Below, piece after piece: positions 1-9,022 of a stretch of DNA of 64,000 nt. Source of the DNA: a virus. The notes beneath the pieces were generated by a model, which saw nothing but the letters and a program-made list of their open reading frames with translations, had not been told where the DNA came from and did no database searches. A program made the position numbers and the translations under genes. Every line of letters begins with the position of its first letter. Positions within the stretch are counted from its first letter, which is position 1. Where the stretch lies: positions 1 to 64,000 of IMG/VR virus record IMGVR_UViG_3300017971_000201. One strand, written 5' to 3'.

Positions 1-608
1 CGCAGTGGCTTGTGTTTCGGCTCGGAGCGGTTTCCCCATCGCCAGACGTTGCAGATCCTCTCGGCCGCCGCGCGCCCGTCTGAACTGCTTCGCACCAGGC
101 GCAGCTCGGGCACCAGCTGGGCGATCTCCTCGAGCATCGGCCGGATGTCCTCACCGAGCCGAGCACACGCGATCGAGACGTCCTCGCCCAGGACGAGGAA
201 CTGTAGCGCGGAGATAGCCCGCGTCCTCCTGCACGCGCGCGAGCCGGTCGCCTTCTCTCGCAGGTCTGCGCTGACCAGGTCGTTCGAACGGCGCAGGTTC
301 TCGCCCACGCCGAGCCACATGGACGCCCCCCAGAACTCGACGAAGCCGTCCTCGATCGCGTTGTGCACCAGCTTGAGCATCGGCCGATCGATCGCGTCGA
401 GCACCTTTGGATCGGATCGCGCGAGGTGGCACATCTCGTGATCGCAATCGGCGCGGAGATGCAGAAGCGCCGTGTCATCGACCTCCTCCGGCAGCGGACG
501 GACGTGCATCACGCGAGAGTGGAGATCGGCGTACGGGGTCTCGGCATCGTAGACGACCGTCACCCCTTCGCTCAGCAGCCCGGTGACGACAGACTGCTGC
601 GCGTCCAT
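1..608 (-). CDS. vWA-family protein with zincin-like N-terminal domain, partial (runs off left edge)
   Basis: The frame opens at an ATG at 608, 14 bases after the stop of the upstream AAA+ gene, and runs off the window, so only about 202 residues are visible. Residues 56-61 read DHEMCH, followed about 22 residues on by NAIEDGF. A histidine-glutamate helix motif followed by an N..ED element is the layout of the metallopeptidase-like N-terminal half of CobT/CoxE-type vWA proteins. The C-terminal vWA domain expected for that family lies outside the window. Being next to a MoxR-type ATPase supports the call, because these families form chaperone-like ATPase/vWA pairs. Exact role unknown. Confidence 0.7.
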   Translation of the reverse strand, partial: MDAQQSVVTGLLSEGVTVVYDAETPYADLHSRVMHVRPLPEEVDDTALLHLRADCDHEMCHLARSDPKVLDAIDRPMLKLVHNAIEDGFVEFWGASMWLGVGENLRRSNDLVSADLREKATGSRACRRTRAISALQFLVLGEDVSIACARLGEDIRPMLEEIAQLVPELRLVRSSSDGRAAAERICNVWRWGNRSEPKHKPL

Positions 609-622
609 CAGCGCGCGGCGGT

Positions 623-1825
623 CTACCACTTCGTGCCGTAGATCCGGTTGAGCGTCTCGGGCATCTTGGCCGCGTCCTCGGGGATCGCTCGGTTGAGGAC
701 CGCGAACTCCCAGGCGCGCCTGGGCGTGTGACCGCGCGCGAGGTTGCGAGCCACCGCCAGCGTGCGCCGCAGTGTGCACGTGAACATGATCTCGTCGCCC
801 TCACGGAGCGAGGCCCGGAACGCGTTGGCCGCCGCCACGATCCGCTTCGCCTGGACCTCGCTGATCCCGGTCCGGCCGCAGAGGATGGTCACCTCGTCAT
901 CGGGCTCGGGGTAGGTCACCCGGATCGTGACCTCCCACCGGTCAAGGAACGCCTCGTCCTGGTGAGACCGGCCGTGGTAGAGCCCACGGTCGTCGCCGCG
1001 TCCCTCGGTGTTCTGCGTGCCGACGATCCGCAGCTCGGGATGACGCTGCACGATCGCGTCCTTCCCCTTGCGCACGATGTGCATCTCCTCGCCGTCGAGG
1101 AGGCGGTAGACCGAGTACATGGCCTCGGCCGGCGCGGCGTCCACTTCATCAAACAAGAGCCCGTCCCCGTGCTGACTGGCCAGCACCGGGTTAGTCGGCG
1201 AGAACTTGGTGGCCTGCTTGCCGTTCTCCACGATCAGATCGAAGTCGCCCTCCAGATCGTTCGCGTTGAGCCTGGGCGTACAGGAGACGACGCGGAGGAG
1301 CTGGCCGCGCTCCTTGAAGATCTCCTTCACCGCTCGGCTCTTGCCGGAGCCAGCCGGTCCGATCAAGAGCACGGTCGCCCCCTCGTCCACGAACGCCTTG
1401 AGATCGGCGTACCACGCGGGCTTGAGGTAGAAGTCCGGGTCAGCCTTGCCGTTCTTCTTCGGCAGCGCTGGCCGCGCCGGCCTCATCGCGAGCACCTTGT
1501 TCACCATCCCGTCCTGTCCGACGAAGAACGAGACACCACGGGAGGCGGCCTCCTTGACGAACGCCGGGTGCGCGATGATCTCGGCTCCAGATAGCGGCAG
1601 TCGCTCGGTGACCAACAACTTCTCCTCGAAGCCATCTCCTAGCCCGCTCGCCATGGTGACCAACTCGGAGGCAAGATCCGGCGCGATAACGGTTCGCGCA
1701 TTCCTGGCCAGCATGTTGTCCAGAGGACCGTTGGTGGGAGGCGGTTCTGGAGGAGGATCCAGCGGCGTGAGACCTCCCCGGCTCTTCAGCGCCCTGATCA
1801 CCTCTGAGGCTTTGGATCGCGACAT
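623..1825 (-). CDS. MoxR-like AAA+ ATPase
   Basis: 400 residues. Walker A is GPAGSGKS at about residues 156-163, and Walker B is LLFDEVDAAP near residue 225. A sensor-1-like GTQNTEG follows, then an arginine-finger region and a helical C-terminal lid. MoxR ATPases remodel or insert cofactors into partner proteins together with vWA proteins, and the gene just downstream is such a partner. The ATG at 1825 was chosen because AGGAGAG lies just upstream; the frame is open for 38 more codons, but those overlap the primase gene. The first ~140 residues precede the ATPase core and look unrelated to it. A second MoxR/vWA pair lies at 32.7-35.1 kb. Confidence 0.85.
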   Translation of the reverse strand: MSRSKASEVIRALKSRGGLTPLDPPPEPPPTNGPLDNMLARNARTVIAPDLASELVTMASGLGDGFEEKLLVTERLPLSGAEIIAHPAFVKEAASRGVSFFVGQDGMVNKVLAMRPARPALPKKNGKADPDFYLKPAWYADLKAFVDEGATVLLIGPAGSGKSRAVKEIFKERGQLLRVVSCTPRLNANDLEGDFDLIVENGKQATKFSPTNPVLASQHGDGLLFDEVDAAPAEAMYSVYRLLDGEEMHIVRKGKDAIVQRHPELRIVGTQNTEGRGDDRGLYHGRSHQDEAFLDRWEVTIRVTYPEPDDEVTILCGRTGISEVQAKRIVAAANAFRASLREGDEIMFTCTLRRTLAVARNLARGHTPRRAWEFAVLNRAIPEDAAKMPETLNRIYGTKW

Positions 1826-1835
1826 CTTGTCTCTC

Positions 1836-2936
1836 CTACCACTTGATCTCGCCCAGGATGATCTCCGCCGTCTCGAAGGCGTAGACGATCTCCTCGTCGG
1901 ACATGCTTCCCGGGTCAGAGAACTCCCTGTACTCCTCACCGGTCTCCTCGTCCTCCCAGACGCGCACCGGGCACCGCATCAGCTTTAGCATGAGCGCGTC
2001 GTCGAGCAGGTAGTGGATCTTCTCAGCCATCCGGCGCCCTGCCGAGTCGCCGTCCGCGAAGATGTAGACGACCGGCGGCCAGGCGCCGCGCACGATGCGC
2101 CGGTGGTCCGACGAGAAGCCCTCGCCCATGGTCGCGGCCACGTTGACGCCGCGATCGTGCAGGGCCATCCAGGTGCGCACCGCATCCAGCGGCCCCTCGA
2201 CCAGCACGACCGGTAGCTGCTTCACCTTCCAAGTGTGGACGCCATAGAGATAGCGGGTCTTGTTGAGGCCCAAGTAGTTGTGGTACTTGGTGACCTCGAT
2301 CCCACGGTTCGCGGCCCGGCACTGCGCCGCCGGCGTGATCCTGCCGGTCATGCCCACCAGCGCACCGTCGCTCCGCCGAACCGGGAAGACGAGCCGTCCC
2401 TGCTGCTCGTCGTAGCCAAGGTCCCAGACGGCGGCGGCCTCTGTGTCGACCCCTCGCTCGATCGCGTACCTCGGGATCCTCCTGGCGAACGGCGCGAACA
2501 CGGACTCCTCGAGCACGTCACGTTCGACCTCGCGCGGCGGCAGCGGCGTCGGATTGCGCTCCTCGCTCTGTTGGATCTCGAGCTGCTCCCTCATCCGCCG
2601 GGCACGCGCCTCCGGGTTGTCCTGCTCGGTCTTGGCGATCTCCTCCAGCAACGCGAGCAGGTGCTCGGGAGGGCTCGGTGACGAGAGGATCGCCTTCTGG
2701 AGCAGCCCGAAAAAGGTGCCGTTGTAGCCGCAGTTCCCGCTGAAGCACTTGGCGTAGCTCAAGCCGTCCGGGTCAACCGATACCGAGCAGCCCTTGTTGC
2801 GGTCGTCGGGATCGCCGTGCGTGATGGGAGCAAGTGGGCAGGCTATCGAGATGTTCGGACCGCGCTTGGTGTTGCGGACACGGCCGTGGCGCAGGCCAAG
2901 TGCGTGGCAGACGTTGGCGATACCATCAGCGTCCAC
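1836..2936 (-). CDS. DNA primase-like protein with zinc finger and TOPRIM domain
   Basis: 366 residues from a GTG that overlaps the stop of the helicase gene (TAGTG). The N-terminus has a zinc-ribbon-like set of cysteines (ACPLAP near residue 33, then KCFSGNCGYNG near residue 65), resembling the CHC2 finger of DnaG-type primases. A TOPRIM core follows: VVLVEGPLDAVR, then VVYIFADGDSAGRRMA, carrying the acidic residues expected to bind metal. The role is RNA primer synthesis at the fork; the neighbours are DnaB-like helicase, loader and clamp. It is shorter than bacterial DnaG and shows no separate helicase-binding domain, as in many phage primases. Confidence 0.85.
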   Translation of the reverse strand: MDADGIANVCHALGLRHGRVRNTKRGPNISIACPLAPITHGDPDDRNKGCSVSVDPDGLSYAKCFSGNCGYNGTFFGLLQKAILSSPSPPEHLLALLEEIAKTEQDNPEARARRMREQLEIQQSEERNPTPLPPREVERDVLEESVFAPFARRIPRYAIERGVDTEAAAVWDLGYDEQQGRLVFPVRRSDGALVGMTGRITPAAQCRAANRGIEVTKYHNYLGLNKTRYLYGVHTWKVKQLPVVLVEGPLDAVRTWMALHDRGVNVAATMGEGFSSDHRRIVRGAWPPVVYIFADGDSAGRRMAEKIHYLLDDALMLKLMRCPVRVWEDEETGEEYREFSDPGSMSDEEIVYAFETAEIILGEIKW

Positions 2937-5680
2937 TAGAAGGGAATCCCTCCCTCCTCTGGCGACGGCGGCGCCTCACCGCCGGGTCCAAGGGGCTCAT
3001 CGGTGTCAGCGCCCTCGTTATCTGCTTCGAGTGTTTCTGGCGCGGACGCCACTTGCGCCTCCGGCACCGAACCATCCGGCAGTCCGCTGACAATCGGCGT
3101 CGGCTCGGCATCTGGGTCAGGCGCAGCACCTACGCCGCCGCCCCCTTCCCCATTAGCACCAGCAGCCGACTTGTTGTCGTCCATGATCTTGATCTGGCTG
3201 AAGTCCATCGTGGCTAGGTTGAACGCGATCTGGATGTCCACACCACGGAACTCGCGCGACTCCATGGCCCGGAACACTCGCTTGCCGATGCGCTCGTGGT
3301 CCTCATCCATGAAGATCCCGCGCATCGCGTCGGCCCAGTCGCCGATCGCCTTCGCGTAGGCCGCATCGTCGGCGTCGGCCTCCAGCGCGTGCTTGGACTT
3401 GGTCCCACGGAACTGGGTAGTCGCCAGGACAGGCACGTTCATCTCGGAGCAGAGGTCGAGTTTGATCTCGGCGCAGTTCTGGATCGTGCGCTCCCACATT
3501 CCCATCCGGCGGTCACGGCCGAGGATATACATCCCGTCGATCGCGACGGCCTTGGGGTTCAACTCGGCGACCTTGTCGCAGATGTCGGACACATCGCGAA
3601 CGACATCGGCGCAGGCGATGTGGATGTCCTTCCGCGTCGGGTCGGGAGTCATGATCGACTTGACGTGGTCCTGGAGCCGGCGCTCCTCCTCGCTGGTGAG
3701 CTTCCCGGATCGGAACCCCTGGTAGTTCAGCAGCAGGTCGATCGCTGCCAGCCGGCGGTAGATCTGCTTCTTGGGCATCTCCATCGACACGACCAGGAGA
3801 CACTTGCCGGGCTTCAGGTCTTTCTTCGACCGTAGAATGTGCATGAACCAGACGAGCATCAGCCAGGTGTTGTGCGTGATGATGTCGCCGGCGAGGAAGC
3901 ACTCGGTTCCGGGCACGGCGATGTCGAGGCACGGGCGCGGCCCAATCTCCTCGATCTTCACGATCTCGTCCCACTGGATGTTCTCGTCCAGCACCCACAC
4001 CAGCGGCGAGTCGTAGACCTCGCAGAAGGCGGAGAACACGCGCCGGCGAATCCGCCCGCTCTTGCTGTCGAACACATGCCCCTTCTGGAACTTGAACCCG
4101 TAGCCCAGCTCCTCACCGACCTCCGGCAGCAGGTCGGGTCGGGCGTCCATCTCGGCGCAGATCTCGTCGCGCAGCTCCTCGTTGCGAATCCAGCCGATGC
4201 GCGAACGGCCCTGGAACTTGACCTGCTCCAGCGCCTCAGCCTTCGGTCCGACCAGCTGGACGTGCCGCTTGAACCGCTCGATCCGCTCACGGTGGACGAT
4301 GACCTCGTAGTAGTCGCGAGGCCCGTCCTCGGTCTCGCGCGGCATGGTGCGCAGGTGGCTGGTAACCCCAAAGCGCAGCAGAAGGTGCTGGATCTGCTCG
4401 GCCATCTTCTGCGAACCGGTCGAGTAGCTGACCTGCCCGCGCTTGCCCACGCAGCCGTCGCACGACCAGAGGCGCCCGATGAACAAGCCGAGCTGCGCGG
4501 TCGGGAGCGAGAAGATGCCAGGTGGAATCGTCTTGTCGATGTCCTTCTTACCGAGCAGGTTGTTGTTCCGCAGCAGCTCGACGATGCCGTTACGGCCGCC
4601 GTGCTCGGTCGTGACGTAGTAGTCACCATCTCCGCGCGGCGAGAGCTTGTGCCCGCTCCGCGCCAGCGTCTCCGACATCTCGGCGACGATCTCTGGCACC
4701 GAGCTGGTGAAGCTGGGCGTCGAGGGCTTCGTGCAACCGCCTTCGGCGATCATGTAGGCCAGAACGATCAGCGTCTCCGGTGCCGCCGGAGCCGCCTCTG
4801 TCGGCTCCGGGATGACGGCCGCCGCGCCAGTGTGCTGCCCGACCTCCAGCTCCACGGCCGGAACCCAGCCACGCGGCGCCAGGAACGGATGGTCCTTGGA
4901 CGTGTCGAGCGTGCGCCCGGAGCGCCAGGTCAGGCGCAGGCAGTCCTTGGTCCCGGAGTCCAGGTAGTCGGACGGCCGAGCCACCGCAATGGGACCGCGC
5001 TTCTCCCACGTCAGCACGAACGCGCGGTCTGCGACGACCTCGCGCAGCGTCGTCTCCATGCCGGTGCGCGGATCGTACATCGGCGTGTAGTCCGGGATGC
5101 TTTTCCCGACCTTGCGCTTGGCCAACAGAACCGTCAGCTCGCCGGGCTGGAGACCGAGGCTGTACTTGTCCACGTCCAGCCAGGGGGACGACAGCCCGAG
5201 CAGCTCGCCGGCGTTGTCGCGTGCCCTCTCGTAGTCGCCGAGAGTCTCTTGCGCTAGCGCCGGGTCGGCATACGACGCGACCTTGCCCAAGCTCCAGGCG
5301 GTCTCGCGAACCAGCTGAGACATCTTCTTCCTGGCCTCGAACGGGTCGGTCACGATCAGCGTGGCGATCTCCCCGAACGGATCCTTCATCGCGTTCTGGA
5401 GAGCGCGCCTCTGGATCTGGCCGGCGAAGACGTCAACGTCGAACGGCTCAATCGAAGAGTCCGGTACGATCAGCGAGACACCGGTCTTGGCCTTGATCTC
5501 GATCACGGTCGGCAGACGGCCGCTGCGGACGAACTGGCCCATGAACGCGAAGACCTTTTGGTCCTCGTCCAGTACGTGCTCCGGTTCGACACCGTGCTCG
5601 CGCGCACGAAAGTAGGCGGCGGTGTCGTTGGCCTGGAGAATGCCGTAGAGCATCGCTCGGTCGAGCGTGATCTCGTCCAT
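2936..5680 (-). CDS. dnaB: Replicative DnaB-type DNA helicase interrupted by an intein
   Basis: The 914-residue frame starts at an ATG at 5680 that overlaps the stop of the loader gene (TGATG), with AGGTGGAG upstream. The extein is about 503 residues: a helical N-terminal domain, a linker, then a RecA-like motor. The motor's Walker A (KRKVGK) is cut by the intein after the lysine; splicing rebuilds KVGKT. Downstream are VVSMEMPKKQ, a Walker B-like AVAIDGM, and ATTQFRG near the C-terminal motifs. The C-terminal 60 residues are acidic and proline-rich. It unwinds DNA as a hexamer at the fork. The neighbours (DnaC-like, DnaN-like, primase) make it the phage replisome helicase. Confidence 0.9.
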   Translation of the reverse strand: MDEITLDRAMLYGILQANDTAAYFRAREHGVEPEHVLDEDQKVFAFMGQFVRSGRLPTVIEIKAKTGVSLIVPDSSIEPFDVDVFAGQIQRRALQNAMKDPFGEIATLIVTDPFEARKKMSQLVRETAWSLGKVASYADPALAQETLGDYERARDNAGELLGLSSPWLDVDKYSLGLQPGELTVLLAKRKVGKSIPDYTPMYDPRTGMETTLREVVADRAFVLTWEKRGPIAVARPSDYLDSGTKDCLRLTWRSGRTLDTSKDHPFLAPRGWVPAVELEVGQHTGAAAVIPEPTEAAPAAPETLIVLAYMIAEGGCTKPSTPSFTSSVPEIVAEMSETLARSGHKLSPRGDGDYYVTTEHGGRNGIVELLRNNNLLGKKDIDKTIPPGIFSLPTAQLGLFIGRLWSCDGCVGKRGQVSYSTGSQKMAEQIQHLLLRFGVTSHLRTMPRETEDGPRDYYEVIVHRERIERFKRHVQLVGPKAEALEQVKFQGRSRIGWIRNEELRDEICAEMDARPDLLPEVGEELGYGFKFQKGHVFDSKSGRIRRRVFSAFCEVYDSPLVWVLDENIQWDEIVKIEEIGPRPCLDIAVPGTECFLAGDIITHNTWLMLVWFMHILRSKKDLKPGKCLLVVSMEMPKKQIYRRLAAIDLLLNYQGFRSGKLTSEEERRLQDHVKSIMTPDPTRKDIHIACADVVRDVSDICDKVAELNPKAVAIDGMYILGRDRRMGMWERTIQNCAEIKLDLCSEMNVPVLATTQFRGTKSKHALEADADDAAYAKAIGDWADAMRGIFMDEDHERIGKRVFRAMESREFRGVDIQIAFNLATMDFSQIKIMDDNKSAAGANGEGGGGVGAAPDPDAEPTPIVSGLPDGSVPEAQVASAPETLEADNEGADTDEPLGPGGEAPPSPEEGGIPF
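3869..5101 (-). other. Intein in the DnaB helicase, with LAGLIDADG endonuclease domain
   Basis: 411 codons inside the helicase gene. It begins with serine right after the Walker A lysine and ends FLAGDIITHN before a threonine, giving the terminal His-Asn and the +1 hydroxyl residue needed for splicing. Two LAGLIDADG-like helices are visible, LAYMIAEGG and LFIGRLWSCDG, so it probably encodes a homing endonuclease. The insertion point is the most conserved spot of the ATPase, a known hot spot for inteins. Confidence 0.88.
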
Positions 5681-6297
5681 CAGATCTCCACCTCTGGCCG
5701 CCAAGTGGGCTCAGACACCTCGATCGCCGTATAGTGACCTTTCATCAGCTTGGCCAGCGCCGGGACACGTACGATCAGCTCGGGCAACTCGAGATTTGCC
5801 GTGATCCAGGTGACCAGCTTCTCGTTCGACCGAGCACGCAAGATGTCTCGGAACGATCGGTCGTCCCAGAACGACGCCTTCTCACTCTCGCTCCCCAGGT
5901 CATCTATCACGACCAGCTGGGCCTGGCCGCGTAGAAGTGGAAGAATCGGCTCCCCGTCGTCAGTAGTCGGCCGGTCGATCGCGATCCTGGGAATATCGGA
6001 TGCGTCCACGAAGTAGCACCGGCACGCTCCGCGCGACATCGCCTCTTTGAGCAGTTGACCGGCGATGCAGGTCTTCCCGGTCCCGTGAGCACCATGCAGG
6101 ATCAGCCCGCGCCCGGCCGCCTCGTGCTTATGCAGGTTGACGACGTAGCGAAGGATGCGCTCCTTATACGGCGCCGAGTCCGGGATCAGCCGCAGCTCTG
6201 CCTCCCACGCTGTGAGCGGAACATTCGCCCGCTTCCTGGCGCCGGGCCAGTAGACGTTCTCGTACGGCTCGGCCTCCAGCGTGTCACGGAACGGCAT
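5680..6297 (-). CDS. DnaC/IstB-like helicase loader ATPase
   Basis: 205 residues, one AAA+ domain. Walker A is GAHGTGKT (about residues 75-82), Walker B is LVVIDDLGSE, and sensor-1 is WITANLELPEL. This is the layout of DnaC/DnaI/IstB proteins, which load DnaB-type helicases onto DNA. It lies directly upstream of the helicase gene and overlaps it by one base, which supports the loader role. The ATG at 6297 abuts the stop of the clamp gene. Confidence 0.85.
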   Translation of the reverse strand: MPFRDTLEAEPYENVYWPGARKRANVPLTAWEAELRLIPDSAPYKERILRYVVNLHKHEAAGRGLILHGAHGTGKTCIAGQLLKEAMSRGACRCYFVDASDIPRIAIDRPTTDDGEPILPLLRGQAQLVVIDDLGSESEKASFWDDRSFRDILRARSNEKLVTWITANLELPELIVRVPALAKLMKGHYTAIEVSEPTWRPEVEI

Positions 6298-7410
6298 CTA
6301 CTCGAACCTCGGGCTCAGCATGTAGCGGTTGAAGAACTCGTCGGTCGCCTCGCGAAACAGCACCGGCTCCTCCGGGCCTCCCACACCGAGGACGACGAAC
6401 TTCGCCGCCATGGCCTTGAGCGCTGGAATCATCAGACCAGGGTCGAGAGAGAGCGCGATGTCCTCCCAGGTCCAGGGGACCTCGAGCGCGGCTGTGATCT
6501 TCCCATCCACCCCGGACGCAGCGATCATCTCGAGCCGGTTCGTGGTCAACGTGAACTTGTAGCGCGTGAGCCCTACCACCTTGAGGAGCTTGCTCTGCTC
6601 GAGCATCTCGAGAAGCGGCTTGCGCTCGATGTCCATGCTCCTGGGTAGCTTCTCGGGGACGTGGTCCTCGTACTCCGGGAACTGGCCGGCCATCAGCCGA
6701 AACGACAGCTCGCCGCGCGGCCCGCGTAACCTCAGCTGGTTCACCACCAACTGGAACTCGACGACGTCTTCCTTCGCCGGAGCGATCCACTCGACGATCT
6801 TCGGCGGAACCGGCGGTAGGATCGCGCTCCGCTCGAGGCCGTCTGGGTTGCCCGCCTTGTGACGAACGACCGCGATCCCCATCCCATTCGTCGCGGCCAT
6901 CTCGATCTCGTCCTTGCGGATCTTCACGGATACGCCCGCGAGGGCTCGCGCGACGAAGTCCGACTGGACCGAAAACACCGCCCGTGACAGGAGCCCGGTC
7001 AGCGCCGACCCGGTTATCGTGACGGACGACGCCTTCTCCGAGAAGCGCGGGATGTTGGGCAGGTCTTCTGGCGGCTCGACCGGCAGGTTCACCAGGGTAT
7101 TGCCGAACCGGCAGACCGCCTTCTGGGTCTTGCCGTTCCAGGTGATGTCCAGGATGTCCTTCCCGGCCTCCCGGATCGTGCGCAGAAGGTTCACCGACGG
7201 CAGGAAGACCGCGCCGTCCTCGGTCTCGCACTCGTCGGAGAACTCCAGCCGGATCGTCTCGTTGAGGTTGGTCGCCGACAAGGTAACCACGCCGCGCTCG
7301 ACGTCGATGCGCGTGCACTCGAGCTGCGGACGCTTGTTGTTCTTCGGCACGATGCCGGCCGTCGCGTCCACGAACGGCTTGAGGTACGAAGCCTGCGTCT
7401 TGAGTCTCAC
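6298..7410 (-). CDS. dnaN: DNA polymerase III beta-like sliding clamp
   Basis: 370 residues, the usual length of bacterial DnaN (about 370). The three-fold clamp pattern is visible: VTLSATNLNETIRLEF near residue 41, then a GxSVKIRKDEIEMAATNG segment near residue 165 (equivalent to the LATDGHRL region), then RGELSFRLMAGQFPEYEDHVP near residue 240. It forms the ring that tethers polymerase to DNA. The start is GTG at 7410; no clear ribosome site precedes it, but a TAGAAC hexamer ends 7 bases upstream, so the message may be leaderless. It is the first gene of the replication operon. Confidence 0.88.
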   Translation of the reverse strand: MRLKTQASYLKPFVDATAGIVPKNNKRPQLECTRIDVERGVVTLSATNLNETIRLEFSDECETEDGAVFLPSVNLLRTIREAGKDILDITWNGKTQKAVCRFGNTLVNLPVEPPEDLPNIPRFSEKASSVTITGSALTGLLSRAVFSVQSDFVARALAGVSVKIRKDEIEMAATNGMGIAVVRHKAGNPDGLERSAILPPVPPKIVEWIAPAKEDVVEFQLVVNQLRLRGPRGELSFRLMAGQFPEYEDHVPEKLPRSMDIERKPLLEMLEQSKLLKVVGLTRYKFTLTTNRLEMIAASGVDGKITAALEVPWTWEDIALSLDPGLMIPALKAMAAKFVVLGVGGPEEPVLFREATDEFFNRYMLSPRFE

Positions 7411-7417
7411 GAAGCTC

Positions 7418-7425
7418 GTTCTACC
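7418..7425 (-). promoter_or_regulatory. GGTAGAAC promoter-like box before the clamp gene
   Basis: GGTAGAAC on the minus strand, seven bases before the GTG of the clamp gene. TAGAAC would serve as a -10 hexamer and give a nearly leaderless transcript. The same octamer precedes several other operons in this window. Confidence 0.55.
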
Positions 7426-7490
7426 CGTCGCTCAGCTGGGGACGGGCTAGGAGACTCCGGTGCCACCACCATGAGGGCACCGGAGACGGT

Positions 7491-8675
7491 TCAGATCGGG
7501 ATGATCTCCTCTCCGCGCGCCACGGCAGCCTGCTGCGCCAGGGTGAGGCCGTTCTCGTCGATCGGGGCCGGCGGCAGCGGCACGACGAACTTGTCGTGGT
7601 AGGCCGATCGTGGGTACTTGCCCGTCACGTATCCGGTCTTGGTGTAGCCGGCGAGCTGCTCCGCGATCTTGTAGATCACCTCTGGAGTCGGAATCGGCTC
7701 GTCCTTCGTCTGCCACGCCTTCACGCTGCCCTGGAGCGCGCGCCAGTCCCAGATCGCGACGCGCATTACCCGCTCGAGCAGGCCGGGATCGGGAAACGCC
7801 TTCAGCAGGTTGAGCCCGGCCCCGGTCTTCTTGCCCGCGATCCCGGGGTCGATCGGCTCGAACTGGGAGTCGCGCTCCTGCATCAGCTCGTTCCACTTCA
7901 GGTAGACGTCGCGGCCGTCTTGTGGAGGCCAGACCATGGGATGGCCTCGACGCTTCGACTTCGGTGTCGCCGGCTCTGGCTCGGCCTTCTTGATGTCGGG
8001 GCGGCCATCGACCTCGCCCGGCGAGAGTCCAGCCTCCCGCTTCTTGGCGCGAGCGTTCTCCTTGGCCCTCTCGACGGAGTCATCAGGCAGCGGAGTCTTA
8101 ACTCCTTTGGTTTTCGTGTCCGATGTAACTCCTTTATTTACACCCCCAACCTCCGGCTTGGCCTCTTCCTCGGCCAAGGCCGGCTCTGCCGGCGGAAGCG
8201 CTCCCGAAGGGAGCGCCCCCTTCTCCGAAGGGGTTGTTCCTTTCTTCTGTTCCTTCTGGGGTGCCACATCTGGCCCCCCGGGGGGTGCCACATCTGGCAC
8301 CCCCTCCCCAGTGACAACTCTGTCATGCGGGGCCACTTCTGTCACCCCACGCTTGGTTCTGCGGAGCTGGAGGACGTACCTCGGGTAGGCGAACTGGCCC
8401 CCCGGCTGCTCGATCGAGCGGTCGATCCATCCGGCCTTCACCAGCCGGTTCAGCCTCCGCTTCAGCGTCCGCTTGCTGACCTTCAGCTCCTCGGCGAGTC
8501 GGGCGCGGTTCATCCAGACGCGGCCGTCCTTGCCCCCCCACAGCTGGAGCTTCCAGAAGATCCTTGCCTCGGTGTCGTTGACGTCATCGTCGAACGCTAT
8601 CGCGTTCGGCAGCCACGAGTTGGGCCACTTCTTGAGGCGCGCCTGGTAGGTGGCGGCGTCTGAGGGCTTGCTCAT
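7491..8675 (-). CDS. Winged-helix DNA-binding protein, possible replication initiator
   Basis: 394 residues from an ATG at 8675 that overlaps the stop of the upstream gene (ATGA), with GGGAGGCAGGG as ribosome site. The N-terminal 100 residues hold a helix-turn-helix: RARLAEELKVSKRTLKRRL then LVKAGWI. The middle (~110-240) is low-complexity, rich in Lys, Pro and Glu. The C-terminal half (MVWPPQDGRDVYLKWNELM onward) is a helical domain of unknown kind. HTH plus disordered linker plus C-terminal domain resembles phage replication initiator proteins, and it lies next to the replication genes, but no sequence-specific initiator motif is visible. Confidence 0.55.
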   Translation of the reverse strand: MSKPSDAATYQARLKKWPNSWLPNAIAFDDDVNDTEARIFWKLQLWGGKDGRVWMNRARLAEELKVSKRTLKRRLNRLVKAGWIDRSIEQPGGQFAYPRYVLQLRRTKRGVTEVAPHDRVVTGEGVPDVAPPGGPDVAPQKEQKKGTTPSEKGALPSGALPPAEPALAEEEAKPEVGGVNKGVTSDTKTKGVKTPLPDDSVERAKENARAKKREAGLSPGEVDGRPDIKKAEPEPATPKSKRRGHPMVWPPQDGRDVYLKWNELMQERDSQFEPIDPGIAGKKTGAGLNLLKAFPDPGLLERVMRVAIWDWRALQGSVKAWQTKDEPIPTPEVIYKIAEQLAGYTKTGYVTGKYPRSAYHDKFVVPLPPAPIDENGLTLAQQAAVARGEEIIPI

Positions 8676-8995
8676 GCCCCTGCCTCCCCGCGCTCGTGCA
8701 GAATGAGGAGGGAGTAGCCGTTCTCGTCGTCGCCCTCGCGGACCAGCCACCCCGCCTCCTCGAGCGCGGCGATCCTCCGCTGGAGCGTGCGCTTGCTCAC
8801 GCCCCACATCTCGGCCAGTTCGCCGCGCGTCCTCGGGGGGTCGCCGACGATCGACTGGAGCAGGCAGTAAGCGACTACGTCGTTGTTACTTAGCTTCTCC
8901 GAGATCGCGTCGGCCAGCAGGCCCGCTGGCACGTGGGACCAGTCCCACTCGGGGAGCCGGATCGCGTACTCGGCGCTCTCGTCGTCATCGGCCAC
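8672..8995 (-). CDS. Small winged-helix transcription regulator-like protein
   Basis: 107 residues. A helix-turn-helix is clear (TRGELAEMWGVSKRTLQRRI, then LEEAGWLVREG) and is similar to that of the next gene, so the two may be paralogous domains. The GTG at 8995 was chosen because AGGAGGT lies 5 bases upstream and a GGTAGAAC box lies 20 bases upstream; the frame stays open for about 97 more codons, but those have weak coding composition. It overlaps the next gene by four bases. Confidence 0.65.
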   Translation of the reverse strand: MADDDESAEYAIRLPEWDWSHVPAGLLADAISEKLSNNDVVAYCLLQSIVGDPPRTRGELAEMWGVSKRTLQRRIAALEEAGWLVREGDDENGYSLLILHERGEAGA

Positions 8996-9014
8996 CGGGC
9001 ACCTCCTACTGGAG

Positions 9015-9022
9015 GTTCTACC
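9015..9022 (-). promoter_or_regulatory. GGTAGAAC promoter-like box
   Basis: GGTAGAAC on the minus strand, followed by AGGAGGT and the GTG start of the winged-helix gene. A second copy facing right (CTTGGTAGAACT, 9031-9042) lies 9 bases further on, so the site is an imperfect inverted repeat and could be bidirectional or an operator. Confidence 0.5.
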
